Below are positions 30,725 through 41,800 of a DNA stretch of 64,000 nt, in pieces (the first letter of the stretch is position 1; each line of letters opens with the position of its first letter). This DNA is from Raphanus sativus (lineage: Eukaryota; Streptophyta; Magnoliopsida; Brassicales; Brassicaceae). Location of the stretch: NCBI RefSeq assembly GCF_000801105.2, contig NW_026615352.1, positions 30,738 to 94,737 on the forward strand, in the 5' to 3' direction. Position numbers and translations under genes: made by a program. The notes beneath the pieces are model-generated. The model saw nothing but the letters and a program-made list of their open reading frames with translations, was not told where the DNA came from and did not search any database.

Positions 30725-32136
30725 TTCCCTCCTCCTTTAAAAAGATTTGTCCTCAAATCTTGTTCTTTAAGGATGAATGTACTGTCCAATCTCAGCTTCT
30801 TTGTTTCTTCTTGTGTCAGGGTGTTGTTAAAGCTCTTGTTCACGTTTATCTCCCCTCCAGGCTCAAAGACAAAGCTTCCCAAAACCTTCACACATCCTAG
30901 ATACTTCACTGGACAGAGCTTCTTACAAGCAACACATAGAGCAAGCAATTTATGGTCCTTGTTTGTCTCAGATCTGATGGCTTCTGATTGAGCTTCTCTC
31001 CACTGATACCCAGAACAAGCCTTGATCCTAGACTTCTTGGCAAGTAATATAACCTTAGAGAAACCAGAAACTGACGTTGGTTCTTCCTGCTCATGCAATA
31101 ACCCTTCCAAATCAACCTTCACTGCTGCTGCTTTTTGGATCATATTGTTGTTGATGCTTTGATGTAAACACAAGTTTCCTCCTGGTTCAAAAACAAGGTG
31201 TTGCAGCCCCATAACAAACCTCAGATGCTCCACTATGCTGGTCTTAAACCATACAATAGGTTTGGTCAGTAGATCACAAGAAAAAGATTCAATGATATCA
31301 CCTTTTTCAACCACAGATGTAATTGCAAATTCATGAGCTTTAGGTGATCCATTAAGCACTCCTTCTTCAGCTTGGTTTTGACCAGGCACGTGATCACATG
31401 TAACTGATGATATCTCCTCTTGTTTCAGATGATTATCCAAGTAATCTCCTTGACAAGGAGTGGCTGGTTCTTGTGCACTCTCAGGAACCTTTGTAACTGG
31501 TTTTGAGACTGGCTTAAGAGAAGTTTGTTTTGTGTTCTTGCTGATGATCTGTTGAGTAGACCAGGAACCAAACTTATCAACTAGTTGTTTGTCTCCTTCA
31601 GGTGGTTGTATGGCAGGGGGTTTAATTGTATCATAATCTGGCCTCCTTTGCTGATCTTGTACTAAAGCATTGACTGCTTCTTGTATCTCTTGCCTGTTTA
31701 CATCTTGGAATTGTTGGCTGTGCAAGTAACCAAATTGATCACTTTTCTTTTGATCTCCACGACCATAACAGACCTTTTTCTCATCTCTGGATGCTCTAGG
31801 GCGTGCCCTAACTGACCTTGATTGGCTCTGTAACCTTTCCAGATCAAGTTGACCATACTTCTTGGCTACAAACCTTTTCTTCATGACAGCCTTCATCTCA
31901 AACCAAGAAGAGACTTGAAACTCTCCAGTGTGTCTCCTATGGTTAGCAAGCTGATACCACCAATCAAGTGCATATCCAGATAATCCAGTAGTTGCTAGCT
32001 GAACTTGCCTCTCTGCTGTATACCCCTGACACTTAATAATTAAGTCCATCTTCTTTTCCCAACCTAGGTATGTATCTGGATCAAATTCTCCATAGAAGGA
32101 TGGAATTGTGAGCTTTTCTTCATATCTAGCCATCAA
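30466..32136 (-). CDS. N3 gag-like protein, 556 aa, extending into the LTR
   Basis: The frame opens with an N-terminal Ty3/gypsy-type gag domain (FYGEFDPDTYLGWEKKMD, WWYQL, SSWFEMKAVMKKRFV). A basic Q/R-rich linker follows, then two units with the VFEPGG motif (GLQHLVFEPGGNLC and GSFVFEPGGEINV). The frame then passes through the polypurine tract (30725-30738, encoding LFKGGGNG) and runs 86 codons into the 3' LTR. Retention of an open 1.67-kb frame suggests recent function, perhaps particle formation. No enzyme domains are present. The start at 32136 lies just downstream of the leader and primer site, which supports it. Confidence 0.7.
   Translation of the reverse strand: MMARYEEKLTIPSFYGEFDPDTYLGWEKKMDLIIKCQGYTAERQVQLATTGLSGYALDWWYQLANHRRHTGEFQVSSWFEMKAVMKKRFVAKKYGQLDLERLQSQSRSVRARPRASRDEKKVCYGRGDQKKSDQFGYLHSQQFQDVNRQEIQEAVNALVQDQQRRPDYDTIKPPAIQPPEGDKQLVDKFGSWSTQQIISKNTKQTSLKPVSKPVTKVPESAQEPATPCQGDYLDNHLKQEEISSVTCDHVPGQNQAEEGVLNGSPKAHEFAITSVVEKGDIIESFSCDLLTKPIVWFKTSIVEHLRFVMGLQHLVFEPGGNLCLHQSINNNMIQKAAAVKVDLEGLLHEQEEPTSVSGFSKVILLAKKSRIKACSGYQWREAQSEAIRSETNKDHKLLALCVACKKLCPVKYLGCVKVLGSFVFEPGGEINVNKSFNNTLTQEETKKLRLDSTFILKEQDLRTNLFKGGGNGATWSSFKLMFWKLIHVPERKWVIARPSGLIGELIGLIHEVLDREKSIGLDEAFKEKGVTMDQHGRLVCNVIDQEWMGGSWIDRK
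30725..30738 (-). promoter_or_regulatory. N3 polypurine tract
   Basis: The minus strand reads AAAGGAGGAGGGAA next to the LTR start TGGTGCGACC. It lies within the open frame. Confidence 0.72.
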
Positions 32137-32201
32137 AGATGCTTGTAAACTACTAAATTTCGTGCTCCTAGGTTAAAACTTCAAACCCTAACCTTCAAGT
32201 G

Positions 32202-32213
32202 GCTCTGATACCA
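32202..32213 (-). promoter_or_regulatory. N3 primer-binding site, initiator tRNA-Met
   Basis: The minus strand reads TGGTATCAGAGC, separated from the LTR by two bases. Confidence 0.9.
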
Positions 32214-32215
32214 CT

Positions 32216-33230
32216 TGGTACGGCCCTGGATAGGCTGTCTCTCCCTGGATCACTTGAAGGGGGCGTGGGTGGATGAAAGGTGATGGAGATGGTCTTCTCC
32301 TTAGAACTATGAGCTGCTCTAAAGATGTTTTGCTACTCCTGAGACACAGGTTCACCCTGCTTGGTGTCTGGATGAATCACAGAAGATCACTCTTCTTATT
32401 GTGATAAAAGTTGTTCACTAAGAACAATGATAAGAAAGTCTCCAAGGAGACAGTTGTTGAGCCAACAAAGCTTCAGTTTATTCAATCAATGGTTAATGTT
32501 TACATGGAGGCTCGTGGCTACATAAATAATAGAGAAGAAAACGAAATCCTAAGCTAAAGAAAACCCTAAATCAAAACCCAATCGGTTTAGTGAAAACCAT
32601 ATCCTAATCCTATTGCTAATTGGTTTATAAATCACCAAACTTAATCCTAATTGGTTTACACTTAATAAAATCATAAATAAACTTAAAATAAACCATCTTG
32701 GACGTGCATAATATTCTTGGGCCAATCATAATCCAAGCTGGCTTGTCTTTCCACTTTTTGGGCCGATAAAGGCCTTTTTCGAACAAATCTTGCTTGGGCT
32801 CGATCCATCTTGTTCCAGGTCCGACCAAGCTGCTCCTTATGCTCATTTGGATGATAAAGATCCTCATCAGGTTCCCTTTCCAGCTCTTGTTCTTCATCTT
32901 CCATTTCCAACTCATTTCTCGTCCATGTCGGTTTGAACAGTGCATTTCCTGATCATAGCAGATCTCCCATTTCATTTCTGTCTATCCAGCTTCCTCCCAT
33001 CCATTTCCTGGTCAATCACATTGCATACTAGTCGTCCATGCTGGTCCATAGTCACTCCTTTCTCTTTAAAGGCCTCATCAAGGCCAATAGACTTCTCTCG
33101 GTCCAATACTTCATGAATCAGGCCAATAAGCTCTCTAATAAGCCCACTAGGTCTTGCTATGACCCATTTCCTTTCTGGTACATGGATTAGCTTCCAGAAC
33201 ATGAGTTTGAAGCTGCTCCAGGTCGCACCA
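32216..33230 (-). repeat. N3 5' LTR
   Basis: 1015 bp with plus-strand ends TGGTACGG...TCGCACCA. AGGTG (33231-33235) follows, matching 27925-27929 across the composite. Its right half matches 30164-30724 with a few substitutions and 1-bp indels. Confidence 0.88.
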
Positions 33231-33361
33231 AGGTGGGATATCTTCTTGCTCACAACACTTAGGAGATTTATTCAACTTCCTGGTTATTCTCCACTGATTA
33301 GTGGTTCCAAATAAAGCTTCTTAGATCGTGGTTCAACCTGGTTTGATAAGAATCATGAAGA
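33231..33361 (+). repeat. Diverged satellite scrap between N3 and C5
   Basis: 131 bp continuing the variant monomer interrupted at 27929 (TTGCTCACAACACTTA), then running into the next monomer (GGTTCAACCTGG) up to AATCATGAAGA, where the C5 LTR starts. Confidence 0.93.
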
Positions 33362-33856
33362 TATTGACAAAGGAAATAAATGTATGAGAAGAAGAGAGGA
33401 GCTGAAGACATTTAAAGTGGAGCAGATCCGAGCTGAAGTAAAACCTTGCCATACAAGTTATCAAAGAGTAACCTGGAGTGACTTAGAAGGCAAGGCAAGT
33501 TTAAACTCTCCTTTGGTCGCCAAGGAAGAGAGGAGACCGTTGGCAAAGAGACAAGAAGGAAGAAGTAAAACAAGCAAAGATCACATGTTCCAAATAAGGG
33601 AGTGAGCCGTTTGTGATATGTCACTTTCACTCCCTTGTGCAGCTTCTTTATTTATTATTTCTTATACTTACTTAGATTAGTTTAATAGTTTCTGATAAGG
33701 CATCTTGCCTTTAAATATTGTAACATGTTGCACATTCAGATTAAGGGAAATAGTTCTCTCTTCTTTACTCTCTCTCTCCCAAATCGTCACTCTCTCTCCC
33801 TCTCTCTCTCTCTCACTTGTTCTTGTGTTCTTCACTCTGTTCTTTGATTTCTAACA
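33362..33856 (+). repeat. C5 5' LTR
   Basis: 495 bp from TATTGACAAAGG to TTTCTAACA. The first bases coincide with TATTGACA of the satellite monomer, so the exact left boundary is ambiguous by up to about 8 bp. Confidence 0.9.
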
Positions 33857-34174
33857 TGGTATCAGAGCTATAAGCTCTTGAGAACCTATTTCACTTCCGC
33901 AAATTACTCTATTCTATCTCTGTCTTTCTATTCAGCAATTTATTTTCTCATTTCTCTCTTCAGATTTCTTTTATCCAGTGGATAATAAATCTGTGTTCTT
34001 GAGTGTTCTTGAGTGTTCTTGAATTCTTTTGGTTGTGCTCACTCTTCTCTGTCCCTACTTCTATTTCTTTGAGAGTTTATCTTGTTTCAAACTTGAGCTC
34101 TCTCAGTTACAGAGTTGTTTTATCTCAAAACCAGACTTGAAAATTCAAATCTAGTTTGGCGCCTATTATAGAAG
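33857..34174 (+). other. C5 primer-binding site and leader
   Basis: TGGTATCAGAGC at 33857-33868 is followed by a non-coding leader with three GTGTTCTTGA repeats (33992-34022). The gag ATG is at 34175. Confidence 0.85.
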
Positions 34175-37100
34175 ATGGAGAGCTACCACCATGTGAAGAT
34201 TCCAGTCACACTCAAGGGACCAGGAAACTACATTACATGGTCTAGGATGACCATGACAGCCCTTGGAGGAAGAGGACTTTGGCAGCATGTGACTTCAAGC
34301 TCAGCACCAAAGCAAATCACCCAAGGAGAAGATGGCAAGGAGATTGTAGTGGTAGATGAAGGCAAATGGGCTCAGGAAGATCTCATGGTGCTGTCTATCT
34401 TGCATAGCTCTCTTGATGGTCCACTTATGGACACTTACTGTCACTGCACAACTCCAAAACAGTTGTGGGATACTTTGCAAAAGGTTTATGGCAACACTTC
34501 AAACCTCACCAGAATCTATGAAGTGAAGAGAGCCATCAACAATTTGCAGCAAGAAGAAGGAGACTTCACCAAACATCTTGGGAAGTACAGCCAGCTATGG
34601 TCTGAGCTAGAGATGCTAAGGCCAAGTACCAATGACCCTGAGGCACTTGAAGCTAGGCGTGAGCAAGACAAAGTCTTTGGACTACTTCTCACACTCAGTC
34701 CAAGCTTCACTGATGTTGTTAGGCACATACTAAGAGACAAGGAGCTTCCAAGCTATGATGAAGTGTGTGCTCAACTACAAAAGGAGATAGGCTCAGATGG
34801 ACTCTTTGGTGGTGGAAAAGGAGAGTTATCCATGGCACACAAAGCTGAGAAGATGGAGAGTACATCAGCTAACAAGGCTTACTATAAACCAAGAGGAGGA
34901 GGAGATAAGGCAGTGTCTTGTGAGCATTGCAAGAAGAGTGGACACTCCAAGACCAACTGCTGGATTCTCCATCCCCATCTCAGGCCTGTCTCAGCTAACA
35001 AGTACAGCCAGGCCAGAGCACATGAAGCAAGAGCCCAAGAGCATCCAGCATCAAACTCCATGCGCATAGGAGATGATGGGAGAGCCTTGGTCTCTACAGC
35101 ACATACTGGTGGCTCCACCTCTCACGCCATGTCTCAGCCATCTCATGATGATGCATTCATCAGGAAGTCAGACATTGAGGCCTTGATCAAAGCCCTCAAT
35201 GCAAATTCTGGTAACCAAAGTATTAATGCTTTAAATTCTATACACAATGCTTCTCACACTGCTAGGCCTTTAATCATTGATTCAGGAGCTTCTCACCATA
35301 TGATTAGGGATGCTAGACTGATTAGTGATATTAAACCTGCTCTAGGTAGTGTTGTGATTGCAAATGGTGATAGAATTCCAATTGAGGGAGTAGGAAATCT
35401 GAACTTGTTTAACAAAAATTCTCAAGCTTTTTATATGCCTGCCTTCACATCAAATTTGTTATCTGTTAAAAGAGTTACTAATGACCTGGATTGCAATGTT
35501 ATTTTCAGTCCTAATGATGTTTGTTTTCAGGATATTAAGACCAGTAAGATGCTGGGAAAAGGTGTGAGCAAGGGAGAGCTTTACTTGCTTGAAGATACCA
35601 ATCTATCAGATTTATCTACTGCTTTGAATTCTGTTTTAGCTAGTAATGTGTTATGGCATGCTAGATTAGGCCATCCCCATGCTAGAGCTTTAAGCTTATT
35701 GTTACCTAATTTATCTTTTCAGAATGAATCTTGTGAGGCTTGTATTCTTGGCAAACATTGCAAATCTGTTTTTCCTCAATCTATGACTGTTTATGAAAAT
35801 TGTTTTGATCTAGTGCATTCTGATGTGTGGACTGCCCCTTGTGCATCTAGAGAAAACCATAAATATTTTGTGACATTCATAGATGAGAAATCAAAATACA
35901 CTTGGCTCACACTGATTAAAAGCAAAGATAGAGTTTTTAGAAGCTTTTATTAACTTCCAAAACTATGTAACTAACCATTTCAATTCCAAGATCAAAATAT
36001 TTAGGTCTGATAATGGTGGGGAGTATACTAGCAATGCCTTTAAACAACACCTAGCAAAGCATGGCATCATTCATCAAACAAGCTGCCCATACACACCACA
36101 ACAAAATGGAGTTGCTGAGAGGAAGAATAGACATCTTATGGAGGTTGCAAGGAGCATGATGTTTCATACAAATGTTCCAAAGAGGTTTTGGGGAGATGCT
36201 GTGATCACAGCTTGCTATCTGATCAACAGGATTCCCACCAAAGTTCTCAAAGATGTCTCTCCCTTTCAGGTATTAAACAAAATCACACCTCCATTAGATC
36301 ACTTGCGTGTGTTTGGTTGTGTGTGCTATGTCTTGACACCAGGAGAACAGAGAAATAAGCTGGAAGCCAAGAGTGTCAAGGAATGTTCATAGGCTATACT
36401 CACACACAGAAAGGGTACAAGTGCTATATTCCAGATTCAAGAAGAGTTATGGTCTCAAGGGATGTCAAGTTTGTGGAATCAAAGGGGTACTATGATGAGA
36501 AGAGCTGGGAAAACCTTAGGGATCTCTCACAAGGACCATCTGATAGAGCAAACAACCTGAGAACCATTATGGAGAGTTTGGGAATCAGCCTACCTCAAAG
36601 TAGTGTGGCGCCAGTACCAGCACCATCAGCCTCTACACCAGCTGCTGAGCATGATGATGAATCAGAACCAGTACCAGTTGTGAGCCAGTCCATCTTGATC
36701 CTGAGGGAGGCAGTGAGCATGAATCAACACCAGCAAATGATTCAGCATCAACACATGATCAAGATGGAGCAGAATCTGATGGTGATCAAGGTCAGGAAGA
36801 AGCAGTGGTAGAAGAGCAGATTCAACCATTGAGAAGAAGTACTAGGGTGAGGAAGGATCCATCAAACTGGACCAGCACTAGAGTGTACTTCAACTCCAAT
36901 GCAGTGGCTCATCCTACTCAAGCAGTCTGCTCCTTGGCATACTTTCCAGAAGAACATGTGGCATTTATCACCCACCTAGATGAAGCTTACATACCAAAGA
37001 CCTATGAGGAAGCAATGGCACTAGATGAGTGGAGAGAATCAGTGGGAGATGAGATAGGAGCTATGATCAAGAATGATACATGGTTTGAAACTCAACTTCC

Positions 37101-38131
37101 AAAAGGCAAGAAGGCAGTAACAAGTCGCCTACTCTTCACTATCAAGTACAAAGCAAATGGACAACCAGAAAGGAAGAAGACAAGGCTGGTTGCAAGAGGG
37201 TACACTCAAGTCTATGGAGAAGACTATTTGGATACATTTGCACCAGTGGCTAAGCTTCACACCATAAGAGTTGTTCTCTCCTTGGCTGTTAACTTGGAAT
37301 GGGATCTCTGGCAAATGGATGTCAAGAATGCATTTCTTCAAGGAGAATTAGAAGATGAAGTCTACATGAGACCACCACCAGGAATGGAAGACATGGTCAA
37401 ACCAGGAAATGTACTTAGATTGAAGAAGGCAATCTATGGATTGAAGCAATCACCAAGAGCCTGGTATCACAAGCTTAGCACAACCCTTAATGGAAGAGGG
37501 TTTGTGAAATCAGAATCTGACCATACTCTCTTCACTCTCACCAGCAAGCAAGGCATTGTTGTAATCCTCATCTATGTTGATGATATTATCATCACTGGCA
37601 GCAACAAGGAAGGTATAATTTCAACTAAAGCATTTCTTAAATCCTCATTTGATATTAAAGATTTGGGAGAGCTTAAGTACTTTCTTGGGATAGAAATATG
37701 CCGCTCTAAAGAGGGGCTTTTCTTATGCCAAAGGAAGTACACACTTGATCTTTTAAATGAGGCAGGAGAGCTTGGTGGAAGAGTAGCCAAGACACCACTT
37801 GAAGAGGGTTACAAGATATTGCGTGAGGGGGAGTTTGAAGATACACCATTTGGAGACTTCAAACTCTATAGAAGAATGGTGGGAAAACTGATCTATCTCA
37901 CCATCACAAGGCCAGACATCTGCTTTGCTGTCAACCAAGTGAGCCAGCATATGCAAGCACCAAAGGTTCACCATTGGAACATGGTGGAGAGGATCTTGAG
38001 ATACCTAAGGGAGGCTCCTGGTCAAGGTGTTTGGATGGGTTGCAACAAGAGCACAGAGATTGTAGGGTATGTGATGCAGATTGGGCTGGTGATAGAGTGG
38101 ACAGGAGGTCTACTACTGGCTATTGCACCTT

Positions 38132-38136
38132 CATAG
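38132..38136. repeat. C6 target-site duplication, left copy
   Basis: CATAG here matches 43539-43543. Joining the flanks restores the RNase H sequence of C5. Confidence 0.95.
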
Positions 38137-38227
38137 TGTGAGAATTGATAGATTATGGAATCAAAGAGAGATAAGTGTCTGGAGAAATGAAGAACACTGA
38201 TGAACAAGAGAGAGAGAAGGAAAAACG

Positions 38228-38264
<37 letters not shown>

Positions 38265-38685
38265 AAGAGAGAAAATGATTTCTTAATTAATTCAGAGTGT
38301 GATACAGGATATTTAAAGACATACAGAGTGGCAAGTTGCCAAGAGATAAACTAATAAACAATGGAGGCAAATACAGGGATTAATAAACAATTGAGGAGAG
38401 AGGTCTGGTTGCTCAGAACAGACAGTGACAGGTCACAACGGTTCCTTAGGCTCTGTTCTGCGCATCTCTTCTTTCACAGACATGTGATCCTTCTCAACGT
38501 CTCTCTTCCTCTTTATTGACCCTCTCCACACTCTCTACACTACTTGATCACATAAGTCTATCTCTTGCCTTGCAAGTCACGCTTGATCACTTTAAGTGTT
38601 TGCCGTGAGGTGCACTCTTCATCAATGTCTCCTTATAACTTGTTTCATCTCAACACTTGCTGCTGTTTATTGCTTCATCTCAACA
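38137..38685 (-). repeat. C6 3' LTR
   Basis: 549 bp, TGTGAGAATTG...TCTCAACA, with a (GA)n tract near 38233-38261. The partner LTR is 2 bp longer in that tract. Confidence 0.94.
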
Positions 38686-38700
38686 CTCCCCCTCAAGCTT
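38686..38700 (-). promoter_or_regulatory. C6 polypurine tract
   Basis: The minus strand reads AAGCTTGAGGGGGAG, identical to the tracts of groups I and II. Confidence 0.88.
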
Positions 38701-38754
38701 GACCATGTGGAACAAGTCAAGCTTGGAAGACCATGAAGCATTCCCTCATTAAAA

Positions 38755-38795
38755 CCTTGATATGCAAAACCCAGTGGGACAAAAACATATCAAGG
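38755..38795 (-). other. C6 3' UTR hairpin with U-rich internal loop
   Basis: Arms CCTTGATATG (38755-38764) and CATATCAAGG (38786-38795) pair perfectly over 10 bp around a sense interior of TTTTTGT-CCC-ACT-GGG-TTTTG. The stem differs entirely from group I and II stems. Confidence 0.75.
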
Positions 38796-38824
38796 AAAGA
38801 GTAGAACACTTCATGGAGAGGGGA

Positions 38825-41800
38825 TCACTGAGATGAAAGATCCACAAGTCCAAGCTTTGAATGAATGAACTCGCAGACCTTAGAACTTGCAGCTTTGGTG
38901 AAGATATCAGCCAGCTGGTCTTCACTTCTGGTGTAACATGGGAGGATGATCCTCTGCTCAACAGCTTGCCTCACCTTATGGCAATCAACTTCAATGTGTT
39001 TGGTTCTTTCATGGAAGACAGAGTTGCTGGCAATATGTATGGCCGCCTGATTATCACAATGCATAGTGATTGGTGTTGTAGCTTCAATTCCCAAATCTTT
39101 CAGCAACCCCTTGATCCAAATCAACTCGCTTGTAAGCTTCCTCATGGCTCTATATTCAGCTTCAGCACTTGAACATGACACAACCTTTTGCTTCTTGCTC
39201 TTCCAAGTCACCAAGTTGCCTCCAATGAATGTGCAGTAACCAGTGGTTGATCTCCTATCAACCCTATCTCCTGCCCAATCAGCATCACAATAGCCTACTA
39301 TCTCAGTACTCTTGTTGCATCCCATCCATACTCCTTGTCCTGGTGCCTCTCTTAGGTACCTTAGTATCCTCTCCACCATATTCCAATGGTGCATCTTTGG
39401 AGCTTGCATGTGTTGGCTTACTTGGTTGACAGCAAAACACACATCTGGTCTGGTTATGGTGAGGTAGATAAGCTTCCCAACCATTCTCCTATAGTGCTTG
39501 ACATCAGTGTATGGCTGGTTATCAATCTCCCCCTCACGCATCACTTTGTACCCATCTTCTAGTGGTGTTTTTGCTGCTCTGCCTCCTAGATCACCAGCCT
39601 CCTTTAGAAGATCCAGTGTATACTTTCTTTGGGATAAGAATAGTCCTTCTTGAGATCGGCATATCTCAATTCCCAGAAAGTATTTGAGCTCTCCTAGATC
39701 CTTGATGTCAAATGCTGACTTGAGAAAGACCTTGGTTAGATGTATCCCTTCTTTATCACTTCCTGTGATGATGATATCATCCACATACACCAAGATCACA
39801 ATGATCCCCTTCTTGCTGGTCAGTGTAAACAATGTGTGATCAGCTTCAGACTTCACAAAACCTCTCCCATTGAGTGTGGTTCTTAGCTTGTGATACCAAG
39901 CCCTTGGTGATTGTTTTAAGCCATAAATGGCTTTCTTCAGCCTAAGTACATTTCCAGGTTTCACCAGATGCTCTAGACCAGGAGGTGGCTTCATGTAAAC
40001 TTCATCTTCCAACTCTCCTTGTAGGAAAGCATTCTTCACATCCATCTGCCATAGATCCCACTCTAGATTTACTGCCAAAGACAGGACTATCCTTATGGTG
40101 TGCAGCTTGGCTACTGGCGCAAAGGTGTCTAGATAATCCTCTCCATAGGTCTGAGTGAAACCTCTTGCTACCAGCCTTGTCTTACGCCTCTCTACTGTAC
40201 CATCAGCATTGTACTTGATTGTGAAGATCCACCTGCTTGTTACTGCCCTCTTGCCTTTGGGTAACTCTGCTTCATACCATGTATCATTGATGATCATGGC
40301 ACTAGTCTCACTTCCCACTGATTCTCTCCATTCAGCATGTTCCATAGCTTCTTCATAGGACCTTGGGATGTACTCTTGATCCAACTCCCCAATAAACACC
40401 ACATGCTCTTGAGGATATTGAGCTAGAGAGCACACTGCTTGTATAGGATGTGCTACAGCTTGGGAGTTGAAGTAGACCCGGTTGTTCTTCCAGTTTGATG
40501 CTGGTTGCTTGATCCTAGCACTTCTTCTTAATTGTGGGTTTATTGGACCTTCTTCAGGTATCACTGATCCACTATTCTGCTGGCTTGAACTCACCACTGG
40601 CTCCTCTTGAGTACTATGATGTTGTTCCTCTTGCACATGATTCTCAGCTTGATCATGAATTGCTGAAACATCCTCTTGATGTTGTTCAGCTTGATTGTCC
40701 CCCTCAGGATCAAGATGAGTGATTTCTGTATTCTCATTATCACTTCCCAATCCTGGTTGTACTGATACTGTTTCTTGTACTCCAGCTGTCCTCTCAATAG
40801 GTACACTGATGCCAAGACTCTCCATTACTCTTCTGAGACTATCAGCTCTATCTGAAGTAGGTTGGGATAAATTCTCCAAATCTTCCCAATTCTTCCCATC
40901 ATAGTAACTTCTAGACTCCATGAACTTGACATCTCGTGAGATTAAGACCCTCCTGGTCTCTGGTACATAACACTTGTAGCCTTTCTGGTGAGGAGAATAC
41001 CCAATGAACACTGCCTTTGTGCTTCTAGCATCAAGCTTGTTCCTCTGCCCTCCTGGTACCAGTACAAAGCAGATACATCCAAACACCCGCATGTGATCCA
41101 GAGATGGCTTGCTCTTGTTGAGGACTTCATAAGGTGAGATGTCATTGAGAACTCTAGTTGGGGTTCTGTTGATCAGGTGACAAGCAGAAACCACAGCATC
41201 ACTCCAGAACCGTTTTGGAACACTCATGTGGAACATCATTGATCTAGCCACCTCCATAAGATGCCTGTTCTTTCTCTCAGCAATTCCATTTTGCTGAGGA
41301 GTATAAGGACAGCTAGTCTGGTGAATAATCCCTTGTTGAGATAAAAATTGCTTGAAAGCTCCACTTGTGTACTCTCCACCATTATCTGACCTGAGAATCT
41401 TCACCTTAGCATTGAAGTGGTTGGTGACATGAGCATGATAATTCTTGAAAGCTTCCAAGACTCTGTCCTTAGACTGGATCAGTGTTACCCACGTGTACTT
41501 GGACTTCTCATCAATGAAGGTAACAAAGTACTTGTGATTTTCTCTGGACATACAGGGTGCAGTCCACACATCAGAGTGAACCAAATCAAAGCACTTCTCA
41601 TAGATCGTGCTTGACCTTGGAAATACTGTCTTGCAATGCTTCCCCAAGATACATGCTTCACACTCATCATTTTTAAACACCACTCCAGGAAGCATTAGAT
41701 TTAATGCTCTAGTGTGCGGATGCCCCAATCTAGCATGCCATATAGTGCTCTCAATCCCAGCAGATGTACTGACCAAGCAACGAGATGAAGATTCAGCTAG

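Larger units (their letters stand above)
27930..33230 (-). mobile_element. N2/N3: composite of two CRM-like gag-only LTR elements in one target duplication
   Basis: Minus strand. From the right there is a full 1015-bp 5' LTR, primer-binding site and gag-like gene of N3, then a 561-bp partial LTR of N3. The interior of a related element N2 follows (without 5' LTR or primer site), then the 770-bp 3' LTR of N2. AGGTG flanks both outer ends, and the two satellite flanks appear to rejoin into one variant monomer. The whole thus behaves as a single insertion. No protease, RT or integrase is encoded. Confidence 0.8.
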
